In this document: piece after piece, positions 9,780-20,345 of the stretch
How the letters are laid out: every line of letters starts with the position of its first letter
How positions within the stretch are numbered: position 1 is the stretch's first letter
Position numbers and translations under genes: made by a program
NCBI GenBank assembly: GCA_000333855.2
Contig: CM007341.1
Location: forward strand, 528,683 to 592,682
DNA length: 64,000 nt
Direction of reading: 5' to 3'
Source: Endotrypanum monterogeii
Taxonomy: Eukaryota; Euglenozoa; Kinetoplastea; Trypanosomatida; Trypanosomatidae
The notes under the pieces: model-generated
Seen by the model: only the letters and a program-made list of their open reading frames with translations
Told to the model about the DNA's origin: nothing
Databases searched by the model: none

Positions 9780-10286
9780 GGGCACAGAGATCAACCTTGA
9801 CGTGAAGAGCACTAGCGTCCTCAGACAAACCAAAAAAAAAAAAAGGGTGGCCAAGTGAGGAAGGAGATAGCAATGACGGAGTGGAAAAGGAGCCAAGATG
9901 CCAGAGATCTCCTTGCATGCGAATGGGATGTCCGCATACACACACACACACAATGGGGAGACGAGGAGGAGCTGTACGCGAGCCTCGGCAAGAAACAAAC
10001 AGGCGTAGTGACGGTAAACACAAGAGCCCATAAAAATGCGTAGCTTCAAGATGAAAGAAAAAGTACATACGCACGCTGAGGGAGAGAGATGCCCATCTAT
10101 GTGCCTGTGGGCGCGTAGAGGCATCCTCATGTACGCATGCATATTTTCTCCCTTTCTATGAACTCTCAGATATAAATATATGTGTAACGTATTCATACCT
10201 TATGGAGCCGAAGTGCGCAGATTGTGCCACAATCACCCCCTACCGATACTTCCGTCCTCTTCCACGGCAAGGTGACCCTCGTTGTG

Positions 10287-11474
10287 TTACAGATCAGATG
10301 CATCATCAGTAGCCTGCTGTTCCACCACGCTCACAACCTCCGCCACATTCTCAACCGACAGAGTCATCTTCGGAACATGCGCGACACGATTCTGTTTCCG
10401 AAGCTCAGCGACGTTAAGCGTGAATGGAACCACAATGCGACCAAGTAGCTCTGGCTCTATGCTATGGTCTCCTGAGGGGGCTAAGGGAACCCCTGTGGCC
10501 CCTGGTGAGGCCTGCTGGCGTCGTCTCCACATCTGAACAATCACCTCCCAGGCGCCCTCCACCACACGATGTAGCGGCTTTGTGATCGCCCCGTGGAACA
10601 CCTCGCCATCGTCCTCCTCGTCAAGATCGGTCAACTCCACACGGACACCCGCAGCGGCACCGAAACCGCTCATGGGGCCGTCTGCGCCTCCGCTGGCGGC
10701 GGGGCTGCTCGGAGCTGGAAATGGTAAAGGGCAACTCCACAACGTGCGGCGTTGCTGCATCAGCAGTTGCGAGTCAACGGCTTCGGTGGCTTCGATGTCG
10801 TTGTCGCCTTTCTGCGGATTCATCCAAACGCAGATGGACTCTTGCAACGCGTCACAGCACAGACTGTAGCCGTCACCGCCGTTGAACCCCTTGTAGTTGA
10901 TTGTAGAATCACCCCTGGACTTGAGCGAAATCGTGTACCGCCACACGTCCTCGTCGTCTGTTAAGAAGGGTACCAATGACGGACGCGTGTTGCGAGTAGT
11001 GCTGGCACTCGGTCCAGCAGCGCCGCCATTCGCTTCATGCGTGAAGTAGTCGCGGTCGGTTCCCACCTGCCGTGCTAGAAGTGTTTCTACGTCTGAGGCG
11101 CGTAGCATCGACCAGCGGACGGTCACGTTGCAGGACATGCCCTCCGTCCCCGCCGAAGCTGCAGACGAAGATGATGTGCAGTCCAACTCAGCACGTGCGT
11201 CCTTGACCTTAAAATAAAAATAGTCGCAGTTCTGCGAGGGATGCACCCTAGCCACGCCCTGCAATGTGTCAACGGAAGATATGGGCCGCATGCAGCGAAA
11301 CCCTGGAGGCACTTCTGTTGCCCGCGCCCCTGGAGGTGACACCACAACAACAAGCAGCGTGAGAAGACCGCAAAGCACAGAGATTAGAAACCGTGAGAGG
11401 ATGGTGGTGTAGTTTGATGACCGGCACCGCCGTTGTGGTGACGGCATAGTCAGAGCTGCGGAGAAGGATGACAT
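10287..11474 (-). CDS. Secreted or lumenal protein of unknown function
   Basis: Predicted 395-residue protein. A basic N-terminus is followed by a strongly hydrophobic stretch (about residues 26-46, FLISVLCGLLTLLVVVV) ending near an Ala-rich site (GARATE). This reads as a signal peptide or signal anchor. The remainder has eight scattered cysteines (for example FRC, NCDYFYF, SCNVTV, YSLCCD), one N-glycosylation-type sequon (CNVT) and no second membrane span. I do not recognise the family. The ATG at 11474 follows a polypyrimidine tract and AG at 11488 by 13 nt; the frame stays open upstream but that part lies before the acceptor. Entry to the secretory pathway is inferred only from the N-terminus. 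Confidence 0.82.
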   Translation of the reverse strand: MSSFSAALTMPSPQRRCRSSNYTTILSRFLISVLCGLLTLLVVVVSPPGARATEVPPGFRCMRPISSVDTLQGVARVHPSQNCDYFYFKVKDARAELDCTSSSSAASAGTEGMSCNVTVRWSMLRASDVETLLARQVGTDRDYFTHEANGGAAGPSASTTRNTRPSLVPFLTDDEDVWRYTISLKSRGDSTINYKGFNGGDGYSLCCDALQESICVWMNPQKGDNDIEATEAVDSQLLMQQRRTLWSCPLPFPAPSSPAASGGADGPMSGFGAAAGVRVELTDLDEEDDGEVFHGAITKPLHRVVEGAWEVIVQMWRRRQQASPGATGVPLAPSGDHSIEPELLGRIVVPFTLNVAELRKQNRVAHVPKMTLSVENVAEVVSVVEQQATDDASDL

Positions 11475-11487
11475 GTCCTGGCAAGAG

Positions 11488-11516
11488 CTAGTGAAGGGGA
11501 TGAGAGAAGAATAAAG
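11488..11516 (-). promoter_or_regulatory. Predicted trans-splice acceptor, 395-aa secreted protein
   Basis: The sense strand reads a TTCTTCTCTCATCCCC-type tract ending ACTAG, AG at 11489-11488. The resulting 5' UTR is 13 nt, which supports the ATG at 11474. Confidence 0.65.
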
Positions 11517-13525
11517 CGACTTTGAATGCGTCCACAATGAACGTTGAGTATCATTAGAGTTTCCACTGATAAGTTTCCAAGCGTGAAAAATAGATTTGAA
11601 CAAAATAAAAAAATAAAAATAAAGAAATGGATGGGAAATCGAAGTGCTGTGAAAAGAGAGCGTGTGTCCGTGTTTACGGTCGTCAATGGATGTGTGGTGT
11701 GCGTGACTTCTGGTGACGGGCACTATCCTGATGCGTGTATATCTGTGCGTACATCCACGATGGAGCCACCACACGCACCGAGTTTGTTAAGGCGGGTCGT
11801 CATCCACAAGAGCGATCGCAAATGGAGAGGGACGCGAGAGTGACGAGAAATAGAAGGGGAGGGGAAAAGCGGCAGCCACGGGAGTTTGTGTGGAGCACGA
11901 AGAAACATGCTTCAACGGTTCGGGCAACTGCGATTGTTCTCAACAGCCACTCAGTCAATGAACAGGAAAAGCAGCATGTCCTAAACAAATTAAGCACAAA
12001 AGATATATATAAACTTCTTTTCCCTCTCCAGTGTTCAAACTAGTAGGCAGTGCATTCACGCATGCAATTGCATAGGAAGAAGAATGGCCTTTCATAAAGA
12101 CAGCTACACATATACATGCGCGTTTCTTTTTTGTGTATGCGTATGCGTATGCTTATATATGCACTTCATGTTGAAGCACGAAGAGGACACGCGCGCATTG
12201 CAAACATAAAAAATGCGTCAAGAAGAGATGACAGAGTGAACAGGGGTACAAAAGAGAGGGGCGCTGAGCAATATAATAAAACTGTAGCGAGGGTAGAAAA
12301 GTGAGGGGTTGACGTCCGAATGCAATTTTTATCTGAGAAGTAAGAGCCGTGGTCCTCTCCAACGACTAGCCGCTTTATCCCCCCCCCCTCCACGCACACA
12401 CACGCATCTCCTTTCCCCATGGCGGCGACAAATTCACATATCATTCACCTGTGAATCGAACAGCGCCACTTCGCCCCTTCATCCTCGCCCTCACTCCCAT
12501 GCACTTACACATAGACACACACACACACATATGCGAGCTGGTCGGTCAGCAAGTCAATAGCCTTAGCCAAAAAAACACGGCACATACGCACCAGAGAACA
12601 TATACTCAGTCATCAGGGGACGCAAAATGCACAAGGCTGCACCCACACATCCCGTTCATTTTTCGCTGACTCACCCACTTACCCCTCCCCCCGCACGCAG
12701 AGACCATTTGTGGCAGCTGCTTAAGCTCGCCCCAACCTTCAAGACCACCATAAGCACAACACACATAACCGGATTGCACCAGGGCACGTTCCGAAACAAG
12801 TATACACTGTTTATCGACTATATCGCATAGAACAGGCGTGAGTGCAATGACACTATGCCACTCGTGCACCACGATCACGGGAGGTAGAAACGGTGGTGGA
12901 GAGGGAAAGGGTTCATCATAGCTGATATCATAAATAATGCATCGCTTTGGTGATCCTGCGCTGCTAGAAATCTGGATAGACAAGCACCACTTTGCTTTTT
13001 TTTGTTATCTCCCGTGAAGAACTGTGCTGTCCAACCGCCCCCTCCCCCTCCCCTCGGAAACGATATATGTAGGTAGAGCAGGGAAACAACAACAAAAAAG
13101 TTGAGCTCAACTCATTCTCAACTGAGTCGGGAAAAGAAAATCAAGGGGGAGGGGGAATGCAGAAGTGATGGCAAAAAAAGTCGCAAAAACGGTCACTCAA
13201 TCTAAAAAATGCAGATCAGCCTCAAAAAGAATGAGGAAGTAACACGAAAAGTGAGAGAGAGGTAAGAGAAGCAGGTGTCCACAACACCAGGAAGATACTC
13301 TCAACTTCGGGTGCACATCCGAGGCGGCGACTGTTGATTTGCCAACGTGCTCAGACAAGCACGTCAGCCAAGGTCACCTTTAAAAAATATTCTCTGCTCG
13401 TTTGCATAGGGGGGGGGGCTCAAAACAGAACAAAAAAAAATGCAAGGCACCGTCTGACATAGGTCAGCCAAGATGCCTTTTGTTCCGTATTTGTCTGCCC
13501 CATTTGCCGGGCCTTCCCTGGGTTG
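11517..13525. other. Intergenic region, no gene seen
   Basis: Between the 1015-aa gene and the secreted-protein gene; low-complexity with purine-rich patches near 13080-13270. An open frame at 12606-12983 begins at TTG, shows no family features and is not accepted. A 9-G run lies near 13410. Confidence 0.55.
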
Positions 13526-16500
13526 TCATTCAAAGTAGATCACCTCGCGAAACTCTTGCCCAAAAGAACACCGACGAGAGGCTGTGTGCGAGCTTGGGAA
13601 GGAGCCCTGTCCGGGCAACGTACGAAGAAGCATGGGATTCTCCCCTACGATATTCGCGACACCACCGCGGGTCTCGGGGGCCCTCACCATCGTATTCCTC
13701 GCCTCTCCGTGTGGCGGGCTGTAACAACCGGTCGGGTGTGTCGTGGTGTTGACGCCGTCGCGACGGGCACTCCCGTTGCTGGATACCGTAGTATCCTGTG
13801 CCGAGTCGCTGCTCTCGTCCATGTCGCCGCGTTCTGAGCCCTCTTCAGAGACATCTTCAAGAGAAACTCCGATGAGAATTAACCTTCGCGGTTGATCACA
13901 TAACGCATTCATAGTTACTTCCATGTGCGTCAGTATACAAAACATATCATCTATGACGCACTCGAGCACCGGCACCGTCTTTGTCACCGCTGCCTGGGCA
14001 TCTGTCTCTGACGAGGAGATGGTGACGCCGTCTTCAGAGCGGAACACGTCGCCGCCACTCGCCCGGTGCAGCTCCTTGCTGGAGATCAACCAGCGCGAGT
14101 GAGAGGCTCTCACTGGGAGATGTGGGGTAGCGCGAGTGTGCGTCAGATGTGCACCTTGTTGCCTTAGTGACTTGGTTGTGACAGGTAGGAATGCAAGGCG
14201 CATGGGGCGGTCTTCGAGGATTTTCATGGCGACAATAAGCGAGTCTACACACTGAGGTGCAGCGGCAGACACAGAGGAACCGTTGAGGGGGCCCCCTGAC
14301 CGGCCGCCGGGCGCTGATGGCTTCATGTCGGCGGCGGCCGATGGTGAGTAGCCGAGGTCGTCGTCACCACCCCTGCGGACCATGAGCGAGGATAAGTCTG
14401 TGACGCGAGTGCTTTTCGATGGGTCTGCCTCTGTCTGCACCTCTGGGCGACAGTACACTAGCTGCAGCAATCCTTTCTCTGGAGCCCTCAAGCCTTCGCA
14501 CCCTTCTTCGTGGTTGGACACCTCACAAATTGTGAAAGGGTCGGAGGTGAAGAAAATTCCGAGCGAGGCGTCGGGTTCGTTGGAGAAACACTGCCTGCCC
14601 GATGAAGCATCGTAGGCAACGTGCGCCACCGCAGCGTAGAGGTGAGAGGAGTCCGTCGCATCTGGTGTTCTCCTATGAAACCGCACTGTGAGGAACACAT
14701 CGTCCCCGTCTCCAACAAAGCGAGCCCCTCGATCGATCGAGAGGCTCGGGGGGTGGATGAGGGCACAAGCAGGCCGTCCCAGACGCCTCCGGCCGATCAG
14801 TCGCCGCTCCGATAACGGCTTTGTTATTGGGAGAACGCTGGTGCTGCCTCCGCCGGCGTGGGGTGAGGTGAAATGAGCTTTATTCCCACAGCTGCGCCCG
14901 TTCCTGGAATCAGGCGAGGCCGTCTCTGACCACGTCGATTGGTGGCCCGATGCTGTCGAGATATCAGATTTTTTTCCTGCCACAGTGCCGGAGACGGCAA
15001 TAGGGCGTCTCCTAGGCCCCCACACTACAGAGTTTGCGCCGGATGGGGCAACTGTATCTAACGAGCCATAGGGGCTACTGGATACCGCTGGCTCCATGCC
15101 CCCTCCTTTACAGTCGACCTGGTGGCCCTTATCCTTCCCCTTGTTCATCTCAGCCGATGTGCGCGTGTCAAGCCCGCGTGCGAAGGGAAAGAAGAACCGT
15201 TCTTTCGCTTTACGAAGATCTTTATCGGCCCGTGACTGAGCCTCGGGATCCGCATGAGACGCTTCCTCCACTGGATTTGCGGGGGCCACGTCGGCGGCAG
15301 GGGTGGTGAGAGGCGGTGCCGGGTACACATCTTCCGGTTTGATTACGATTCTACCCTCCACTTCGATGTTTTGCAGCGGGGCAAACTCTAGAAGTCCCAC
15401 CCCATCCTCAAAGCAAAACGCCTTTCCACTTCCCGGTGTAAGCCTCGAGGTAATCTCTCCATCAGTGCAGCCTTCATCCACGCCGTCAGCGAGCTCCCTC
15501 GGTGTTTCTCGGGGTGGCGTGAAGATGCTTTCCAGAGAGGTTTCCCTCTCGTGACCGGCCTTAGGCAGGAAGCTCATCTTCTTGCTTGGGAAGGTGAGGA
15601 CCGACGTGTGTAGTGTGGATGTAGCGTCTGGCGAGTCTGACTGATACCGGATCCTTCCTCTGCGGTTGTGACAGGGTGCGCCGGCCCTAGTGGCACCCGT
15701 GTGGAAGGCAAGATGGTTGCGTTGGACGGTTGCAACTGCCTTGACACGCTGCAGAAGAAAAGAAGAGAAATAGAGGGTCAAGATCATTCTCTCGACTCGG
15801 GTCACACTCATCGCTACAGCGCCAACCGCCACCCGCTGGTATTGCATCACAGAGCTTGCCGAGCCTCCGACTTGTATGACATTAAGCCTACCCAGGAGGC
15901 CCATGAGCCATTGCCACTCCTTACCTACATGGACGGTGGCGATGGTCATATCTTGATACTCCTCTAGTCGGCGGATCCCGCGTAGAAAACGGAGGCCCTC
16001 CAGAGCAGAGAGCGCAGCGGACACGGCTGTGTCAACGCAGGCGCTCGCAGAGGCGACAGGCGTGCGCTGCAGCCCTGAATCTTTCGGGGTCGTCATACCC
16101 CATGGGTGGGCAAAATCGTCAACGGCCTCCATGTATGAGTCGGCCCCTAGGGCCTGCAACTCGGCCTCCACGTTGTTGATTGCGACTCCCAGGTACACCG
16201 CGTGCTGCTCTGTCTCCTCAACTATCCTCATCACAGCCGAATTGAGCATGCGCTGCTGGTGCTGAAGGGTGTAGTAGATTAGCACCGTGTTGATCACGGT
16301 TAAGAGGGGAATCATGACGCCGACATATATACGCTTTCCCCCGTCATCTTGGATATGCAGAGGCGGAACTCCAACGAGGACGAAACAGAGGGCCAGGAGA
16401 GCAGCGGTCAGAAACGCTGAAAAGCAAGTAGTGAAGCAAGAGGGGTTCGACCGGTGCGTGTCCACCTTTACATCCAGCAGACCAGCCTGCGGCACCTTGA

Positions 16501-16573
16501 CAGCCACCGGCGTCTCCATGACACCTCCACCCCGCCCCCGCTGCTGCTGAGACCGCCTTTGTGCGTCGTTCAT
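13526..16573 (-). CDS. Two-membrane-segment protein, 1015 aa, unknown
   Basis: Predicted 1015-residue protein with two hydrophobic segments near the N-terminus, about residues 47-70 and 82-102, separated by a short loop. A long hydrophilic region of roughly 900 residues follows, with helical segments at about 110-280 and Ser/Gly-rich stretches. More ordered parts near the C-terminus include KILEDRPMRLAFLP and VLECVIDDMFCILTHMEV. No family is recognised. The second segment and what follows it (IPLLTVINTVLIYY, then a Gln/Arg-rich helix) resemble those of the adjacent gene at 18115-19272 (IPACAAVNVLFLYF), so the two may be distant paralogues. Start: ATG at 16573, about 308 nt after the predicted acceptor. 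Membrane location is a prediction from hydrophobicity. Confidence 0.82.
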   Translation of the reverse strand: MNDAQRRSQQQRGRGGGVMETPVAVKVPQAGLLDVKVDTHRSNPSCFTTCFSAFLTAALLALCFVLVGVPPLHIQDDGGKRIYVGVMIPLLTVINTVLIYYTLQHQQRMLNSAVMRIVEETEQHAVYLGVAINNVEAELQALGADSYMEAVDDFAHPWGMTTPKDSGLQRTPVASASACVDTAVSAALSALEGLRFLRGIRRLEEYQDMTIATVHVGKEWQWLMGLLGRLNVIQVGGSASSVMQYQRVAVGAVAMSVTRVERMILTLYFSSFLLQRVKAVATVQRNHLAFHTGATRAGAPCHNRRGRIRYQSDSPDATSTLHTSVLTFPSKKMSFLPKAGHERETSLESIFTPPRETPRELADGVDEGCTDGEITSRLTPGSGKAFCFEDGVGLLEFAPLQNIEVEGRIVIKPEDVYPAPPLTTPAADVAPANPVEEASHADPEAQSRADKDLRKAKERFFFPFARGLDTRTSAEMNKGKDKGHQVDCKGGGMEPAVSSSPYGSLDTVAPSGANSVVWGPRRRPIAVSGTVAGKKSDISTASGHQSTWSETASPDSRNGRSCGNKAHFTSPHAGGGSTSVLPITKPLSERRLIGRRRLGRPACALIHPPSLSIDRGARFVGDGDDVFLTVRFHRRTPDATDSSHLYAAVAHVAYDASSGRQCFSNEPDASLGIFFTSDPFTICEVSNHEEGCEGLRAPEKGLLQLVYCRPEVQTEADPSKSTRVTDLSSLMVRRGGDDDLGYSPSAAADMKPSAPGGRSGGPLNGSSVSAAAPQCVDSLIVAMKILEDRPMRLAFLPVTTKSLRQQGAHLTHTRATPHLPVRASHSRWLISSKELHRASGGDVFRSEDGVTISSSETDAQAAVTKTVPVLECVIDDMFCILTHMEVTMNALCDQPRRLILIGVSLEDVSEEGSERGDMDESSDSAQDTTVSSNGSARRDGVNTTTHPTGCYSPPHGEARNTMVRAPETRGGVANIVGENPMLLRTLPGQGSFPSSHTASRRCSFGQEFREVIYFE

Positions 16574-16881
16574 ACCACCTTGCTGATGCGAGTCGTTCTC
16601 CCCCCTCCCCCCTCACACCACCACCACCACCCCCCCTGCTACCGCTAAAAATATATACCCCTCTACCCCTCTCTTACACTTTCACGATGTCTCGGTTCCG
16701 TTCGTGTCTTGTTTTGACTCTCGAGACTGAGAGGACAGCCCTGCACGAGGCACATACCCACGATCTCCCACCCGGATAGCCAAGCGATAAAAAAAAATTT
16801 CAGTATGAAGCCGGAAGGGGAATACGATGATATTTTTTACAAGTTGCGGAAGAAACGACTGAGGGCAAGAGGAGGACGCAG

Positions 16882-16907
16882 CTGCAAGAGAGGGTGAAAA
16901 CGGAGCA
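16882..16907 (-). promoter_or_regulatory. Predicted trans-splice acceptor next to a palindrome
   Basis: The sense strand reads TTTTCACCCTCTCTTGCAG with the AG at 16883-16882. The pyrimidine tract begins directly after the 38-bp palindrome at 16908-16945, which could fold into a hairpin on its upstream side. Confidence 0.55.
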
Positions 16908-16945
16908 CTAACGATATATATATATATATATATATATATCGTTAG
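16908..16945. repeat. 38-bp perfect palindrome around a TA tract
   Basis: CTAACG and CGTTAG flank a continuous AT run, so the whole 38 bp equals its own reverse complement. The non-TA flanks extend the symmetry beyond what a simple repeat gives. Confidence 0.92.
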
Positions 16946-17545
16946 AGAGAGAGATTTATGTCCGAAATTTTCTTTGCAGCGTACGGGCCACCCCGCCGTC
17001 CCACTACGCTCACTTCAACGCCCGTCTTTTTTCTCTCCCTTTTTTTTTCCTATCCGCAGCGCGAGGAAGGGAGAGGTAAAATCAAGGGAGGGAGGGAAAC
17101 AGCGGGAGGGGGAAGAGCTCCGGGGAGCGTGGCGCACGCGACGACCAACGTTCTAGAGAAGGGAAGAAACAAGGTTGCACGGGTGGAAGTGAGGGTAATA
17201 AAGACCAAGTCCGAGCGCTACGAGGTACACGGAACAAACGAGTCATCAAATGGCAAGTGAAGAAGACAGAGCAGACGGCTAGAAAAAAAAAAAAGGAAGG
17301 GGCGATGAGAAAAAAAAGGAGAAATAGTCCAAATGGTTTCTGTATCTTCCCCGCCCCACCTCCGGTTGCATGCGAAGAAGACAGCGTCAAGTTGTAGGGA
17401 CAGTGTGTGACAGGTAGATCTGCAGAAATGTACGGAGCTACCTGTTCGATTAAGTGGCTTCTTTGTGGGGGAAGAGGCGAGGGCGAGTCAACCAAATGCT
17501 CAAACGGGTTAAATCTGCGGTGCACACACACAGGCGGGAATATGA

Positions 17546-17568
17546 ATATATATATATATATATATATA
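17546..17568. repeat. (TA)n microsatellite
   Basis: Uninterrupted TA run in intergenic sequence. Confidence 0.9.
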
Positions 17569-18015
17569 CATACCACCCTTCCCTTTCTCTACTCACCCAC
17601 CCACCACGCCTCTAGGCACGAATTTTCCGTTTTCCGCCCACTCCCCCCCCCTCTCTCACGCCGGATCGGAGCGGTTACCGGATGAGATCGGTGCTGAGAA
17701 TTGCAGGATGATACCTGAAATGCCGTAATTTCTTGAAGTTCAAGCGTCACAGCAGCAGGCGTCACAAGAATGCAGCCTGTACATTCGCACACACTGCCAA
17801 ACGTGAAACAGACAAGTGGAAAAAATAAGTTTCACAACATATACGCACATCAACGCTTACACAGAGTAGGAGCTAAAAGAGTCCCCTGGTCCCTCATACT
17901 CCTGGTGCGGTGTGTGTGTGTGTGTGTGTGCTTGTTGGGGAGGTGGAGGGAGGCGCCGCCTCCCTCACAAAGCCCACGCGACCATTTCGGAACACGCACA
18001 CTCTGTCTAATAAAC

Positions 18016-18041
18016 ATATATATATATATATATATATATAT
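18016..18041. repeat. (AT)n microsatellite
   Basis: Uninterrupted AT run about 75 bp past the stop codon of the 385-aa gene, so probably in its 3' UTR. Confidence 0.9.
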
Positions 18042-18114
18042 GTGGAGGAAGCACAGCCGTGCTCCTTTCAGCGTTGCACCCACGACTACTGCGCCTAAGG
18101 ACTAGGGTTCTTTT

Positions 18115-19272
18115 TCATACCTTCGCTGCAAACACTCCGCCGGTTGGTTTTGATGAAGAAAAGTCGAAGTTGACGGGCTCGTTCGTCCGCACCACCACGT
18201 TGCCTCGTGAGGTGGAGGGCATGCCAGCTCCACTACCGCGCCGTCCCCATAGGGAATTTTCCACACGATATGGAGGCTGTGGTTTCGATTCCAGAGATCC
18301 CGGCACTACGTTGTCACCGTCCATGCCCCCCCTTGGCCCGGACCACTCCCGAGGTGGAACGCGGTGGGAGCGCTCCCGCGGCAGCAGCAGCACAGACGTC
18401 TCACGACGTGGGGCTACAATTTTCTCATCGCCGAACACGACACCCCCTCCTGCTTGCCCAGCAGTTCCGTGGGTGGAAGCAACGCGGTAGGGCGGCTGAG
18501 TGGGCTGTATGGACAAGTTGCTTGGCTGGTCCCCCTCCACGTCCATGTCTCCCCCCCGCCTTGGCAGCGTACCTGCAGAGAACGGCTGTGCAGCGAGGCG
18601 CAGCACATTGAGTGCTGCCTTCGTAAAACTCGCCTCTGTCACGTGAGCCTCAATGAGAAAGCGCTCCTCCACCTGGCCGCGCAGTGCATCGATCTCCGCA
18701 AAAACAGCAGAGTTTACCCAGGCGTCTTTTCGAACGCTTTTTGGTCGCGCATGACGGCGCCATTCCCAGTTGACGGTGCTCGCCAGTTTCCGAGGCGAGC
18801 TGCCTTCGTGATGCAGCTGCATAGTATGAGGCGGTGCCCCCCTGGAATCTACATGGGTGGCAGAACCGCCAGCGGTCATGGAAAAGCTCAAGGCAGAGAT
18901 ACCACCACCAAATACACTGCGGTTGCTTACAGCGAGGACGCCACCCTTCCGAAGCTGCTGCCACCGAGTCTCCAGGGTCAACCGGAGAGTTAACACGTTC
19001 AGCTCGACACGGTAGTGGATAAAACGTAGTGGGCGGTAGTACGCGAAGTAGAGGAACAAAACATTTACCGCTGCACACGCAGGGATGATAAAAAGGAGAT
19101 ACAGCTTCTGCCTCACCACCCGAGTAACGGACTCATCGGGCAAAACCTCTCCGGGGAGCGCCTGCACCGCCTCCCCGGCGTGGCGGTCTGGATTGTACAC
19201 ATACAGGGCAGGCACTACTACTATCAAGAGCAACACCGCGAAGACCACCGCATTAGCGACGATAAAGATCAT
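18115..19272 (-). CDS. Two-membrane-segment protein, 385 aa, unknown
   Basis: Predicted 385-residue protein. It begins almost at once with a membrane segment (about residues 2-25, FIVANAVVFAVLLLIVVVPAL), has a 30-residue loop, then a second segment (about 55-78, LYLLFIIPACAAVNVLFLYF). A hydrophilic region with helical stretches follows, and the last 150 residues are Arg/Pro/Ser/Gly-rich. No family is recognised. The paired N-terminal spans and the sequence around the second span resemble the next gene in the array (13526-16573). The start at 19272 lies 34 nt after a strong acceptor (AG at 19308-19307). A membrane-anchored protein with a long tail is inferred; which side the tail faces cannot be told. 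Confidence 0.83.
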   Translation of the reverse strand: MIFIVANAVVFAVLLLIVVVPALYVYNPDRHAGEAVQALPGEVLPDESVTRVVRQKLYLLFIIPACAAVNVLFLYFAYYRPLRFIHYRVELNVLTLRLTLETRWQQLRKGGVLAVSNRSVFGGGISALSFSMTAGGSATHVDSRGAPPHTMQLHHEGSSPRKLASTVNWEWRRHARPKSVRKDAWVNSAVFAEIDALRGQVEERFLIEAHVTEASFTKAALNVLRLAAQPFSAGTLPRRGGDMDVEGDQPSNLSIQPTQPPYRVASTHGTAGQAGGGVVFGDEKIVAPRRETSVLLLPRERSHRVPPREWSGPRGGMDGDNVVPGSLESKPQPPYRVENSLWGRRGSGAGMPSTSRGNVVVRTNEPVNFDFSSSKPTGGVFAAKV

Positions 19273-19306
19273 TGCAGGCGTGTGTAGCTGTTTTATTTTC
19301 TCAAGA

Positions 19307-19339
19307 CTAGAAGAGAGGAGTGGGGAAGGGGGGGGGGAT
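19307..19339 (-). promoter_or_regulatory. Predicted trans-splice acceptor, 385-aa gene
   Basis: The sense strand reads a C-run followed by TTCCCCACTCCTCTCTTCTAG, AG at 19308-19307. A strong canonical tract. Confidence 0.72.
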
Positions 19340-20345
19340 TAACCAATCAAGGTGGCGAAAACAACAAAGGGACACGCGAATACGTACCACACCCCCACCT
19401 AAGCGCTAATCAAAAACATGTAAAAAAAAAACGTGGGAAATGAGAAGTAGCGAGGAGAGAGAGCAAGCGGAACAGCAGCACGGGTACACAAGACGCCGAA
19501 GAAGAGGAAGAAAAGAAGAACGGGATACTAAGGGCTTTAAGAGACAACTAAGTGGTGGATATGTTTGGGGGAGGGTTGCCCAGCGGCCAACAAGAGACAC
19601 ACACAAGTGCGTGTACGTTGGAGATATATTACCTCGAAAAGGTGTGCTTGCTGTATTTTTTTTTGTGCTCAACTCGCTTCGACATTGACAGATGGATTCA
19701 AACCGCAGGCTCAGTTCCACACACACACAGACTAGCGAGAAGTTAAATGCTGACAACTTCAAAGGAAACGTTCGTAAGATGACACACCTGTGGGGAAAAA
19801 GGCAACGTCGACGCAAAAACGCGTTGGCACAGTACAAGAAAAAGGAGAAACATGACAACACACCTATGTCGACTGTGTGTGTCTGTGGGGGGGGGGGGTC
19901 AATGGTAGCTGCACCGCATAGAGACAGTGCGAAACTATTTGATCTCCTTCCACGCCTACGCCGCCGCCCTCTTTTCCTTTTCTTCCCCTCCCGACCCACC
20001 TTCCTCGAGACCGGAGAAACTGGTGCTGTACAGGTATGCAAGCAATTATGTGTGTGCGTGTGTGTCTGCACCCTTAACATCAGTAGTGAAGAGTAACGCC
20101 AAACTTTTTTTTTTAAAGCGACAGTCGGTGAAGATACACCACAGCTGCTACGAACTGCACTGAAATGAAGTGTGATACCCACTCCCCACGAGCGCCATCT
20201 CATCCCGGCTGTCATCCACCTCTCTGTAGTGCAGAGGTCAGGGAAAGAAGATCAAGTAGAGTGATGCCGCAGTGTTCATACATGTGCCCCTGATCCCTTC
20301 CCTCAGAGCAATCGAAACAACACACCGAGCACGGAACCACTTGAG
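19340..20345. other. Intergenic region, no gene seen
   Basis: Low-complexity sequence with a 10-12-base G run near 19888-19899 and short CA stretches. Open frames on both strands overlap and lack family features. Confidence 0.55.

Larger units (their letters stand above)
8437..10286. other. Intergenic region with a hairpin and an orphan acceptor
   Basis: Separates the secreted-protein gene from the PB1 gene. Holds a TA tract (8559-8579), a 14-G run (about 9260-9273), a doubtful small reading frame (9303-9569), a strong polypyrimidine tract (9655-9685) and a 17-bp perfect hairpin (9742-9779). Confidence 0.6.
16574..18114. other. Intergenic region between the two paired-TM genes
   Basis: Contains the predicted acceptor and palindrome (16882-16945), purine-rich sequence at 17040-17340, TA tracts (17546-17568 and 18016-18041) and a TG tract (17910-17930). 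No credible gene seen. Confidence 0.6.

Noticed and set aside
9570..10196. Upstream extension of the 9303 frame to about 297 codons
   Set aside because: Translation is dominated by repeats, and the hairpin and polypyrimidine tract lie inside it.
12606..12983. 125-codon minus-strand frame of fairly protein-like composition
   Set aside because: Begins at TTG, not ATG; no good internal start; no acceptor directly upstream and no recognised motif.
13440..13455. 14-base match (AATGCAAGGCACCG) with sequence near 63068
   Set aside because: Too short to support a dispersed repeat; flanks do not match.
18281..18310. tRNA B-box-like sequence (GGTTTCGATTCC)
   Set aside because: One base too long for the B-box, lies inside a coding region and has no matching A-box or cloverleaf.
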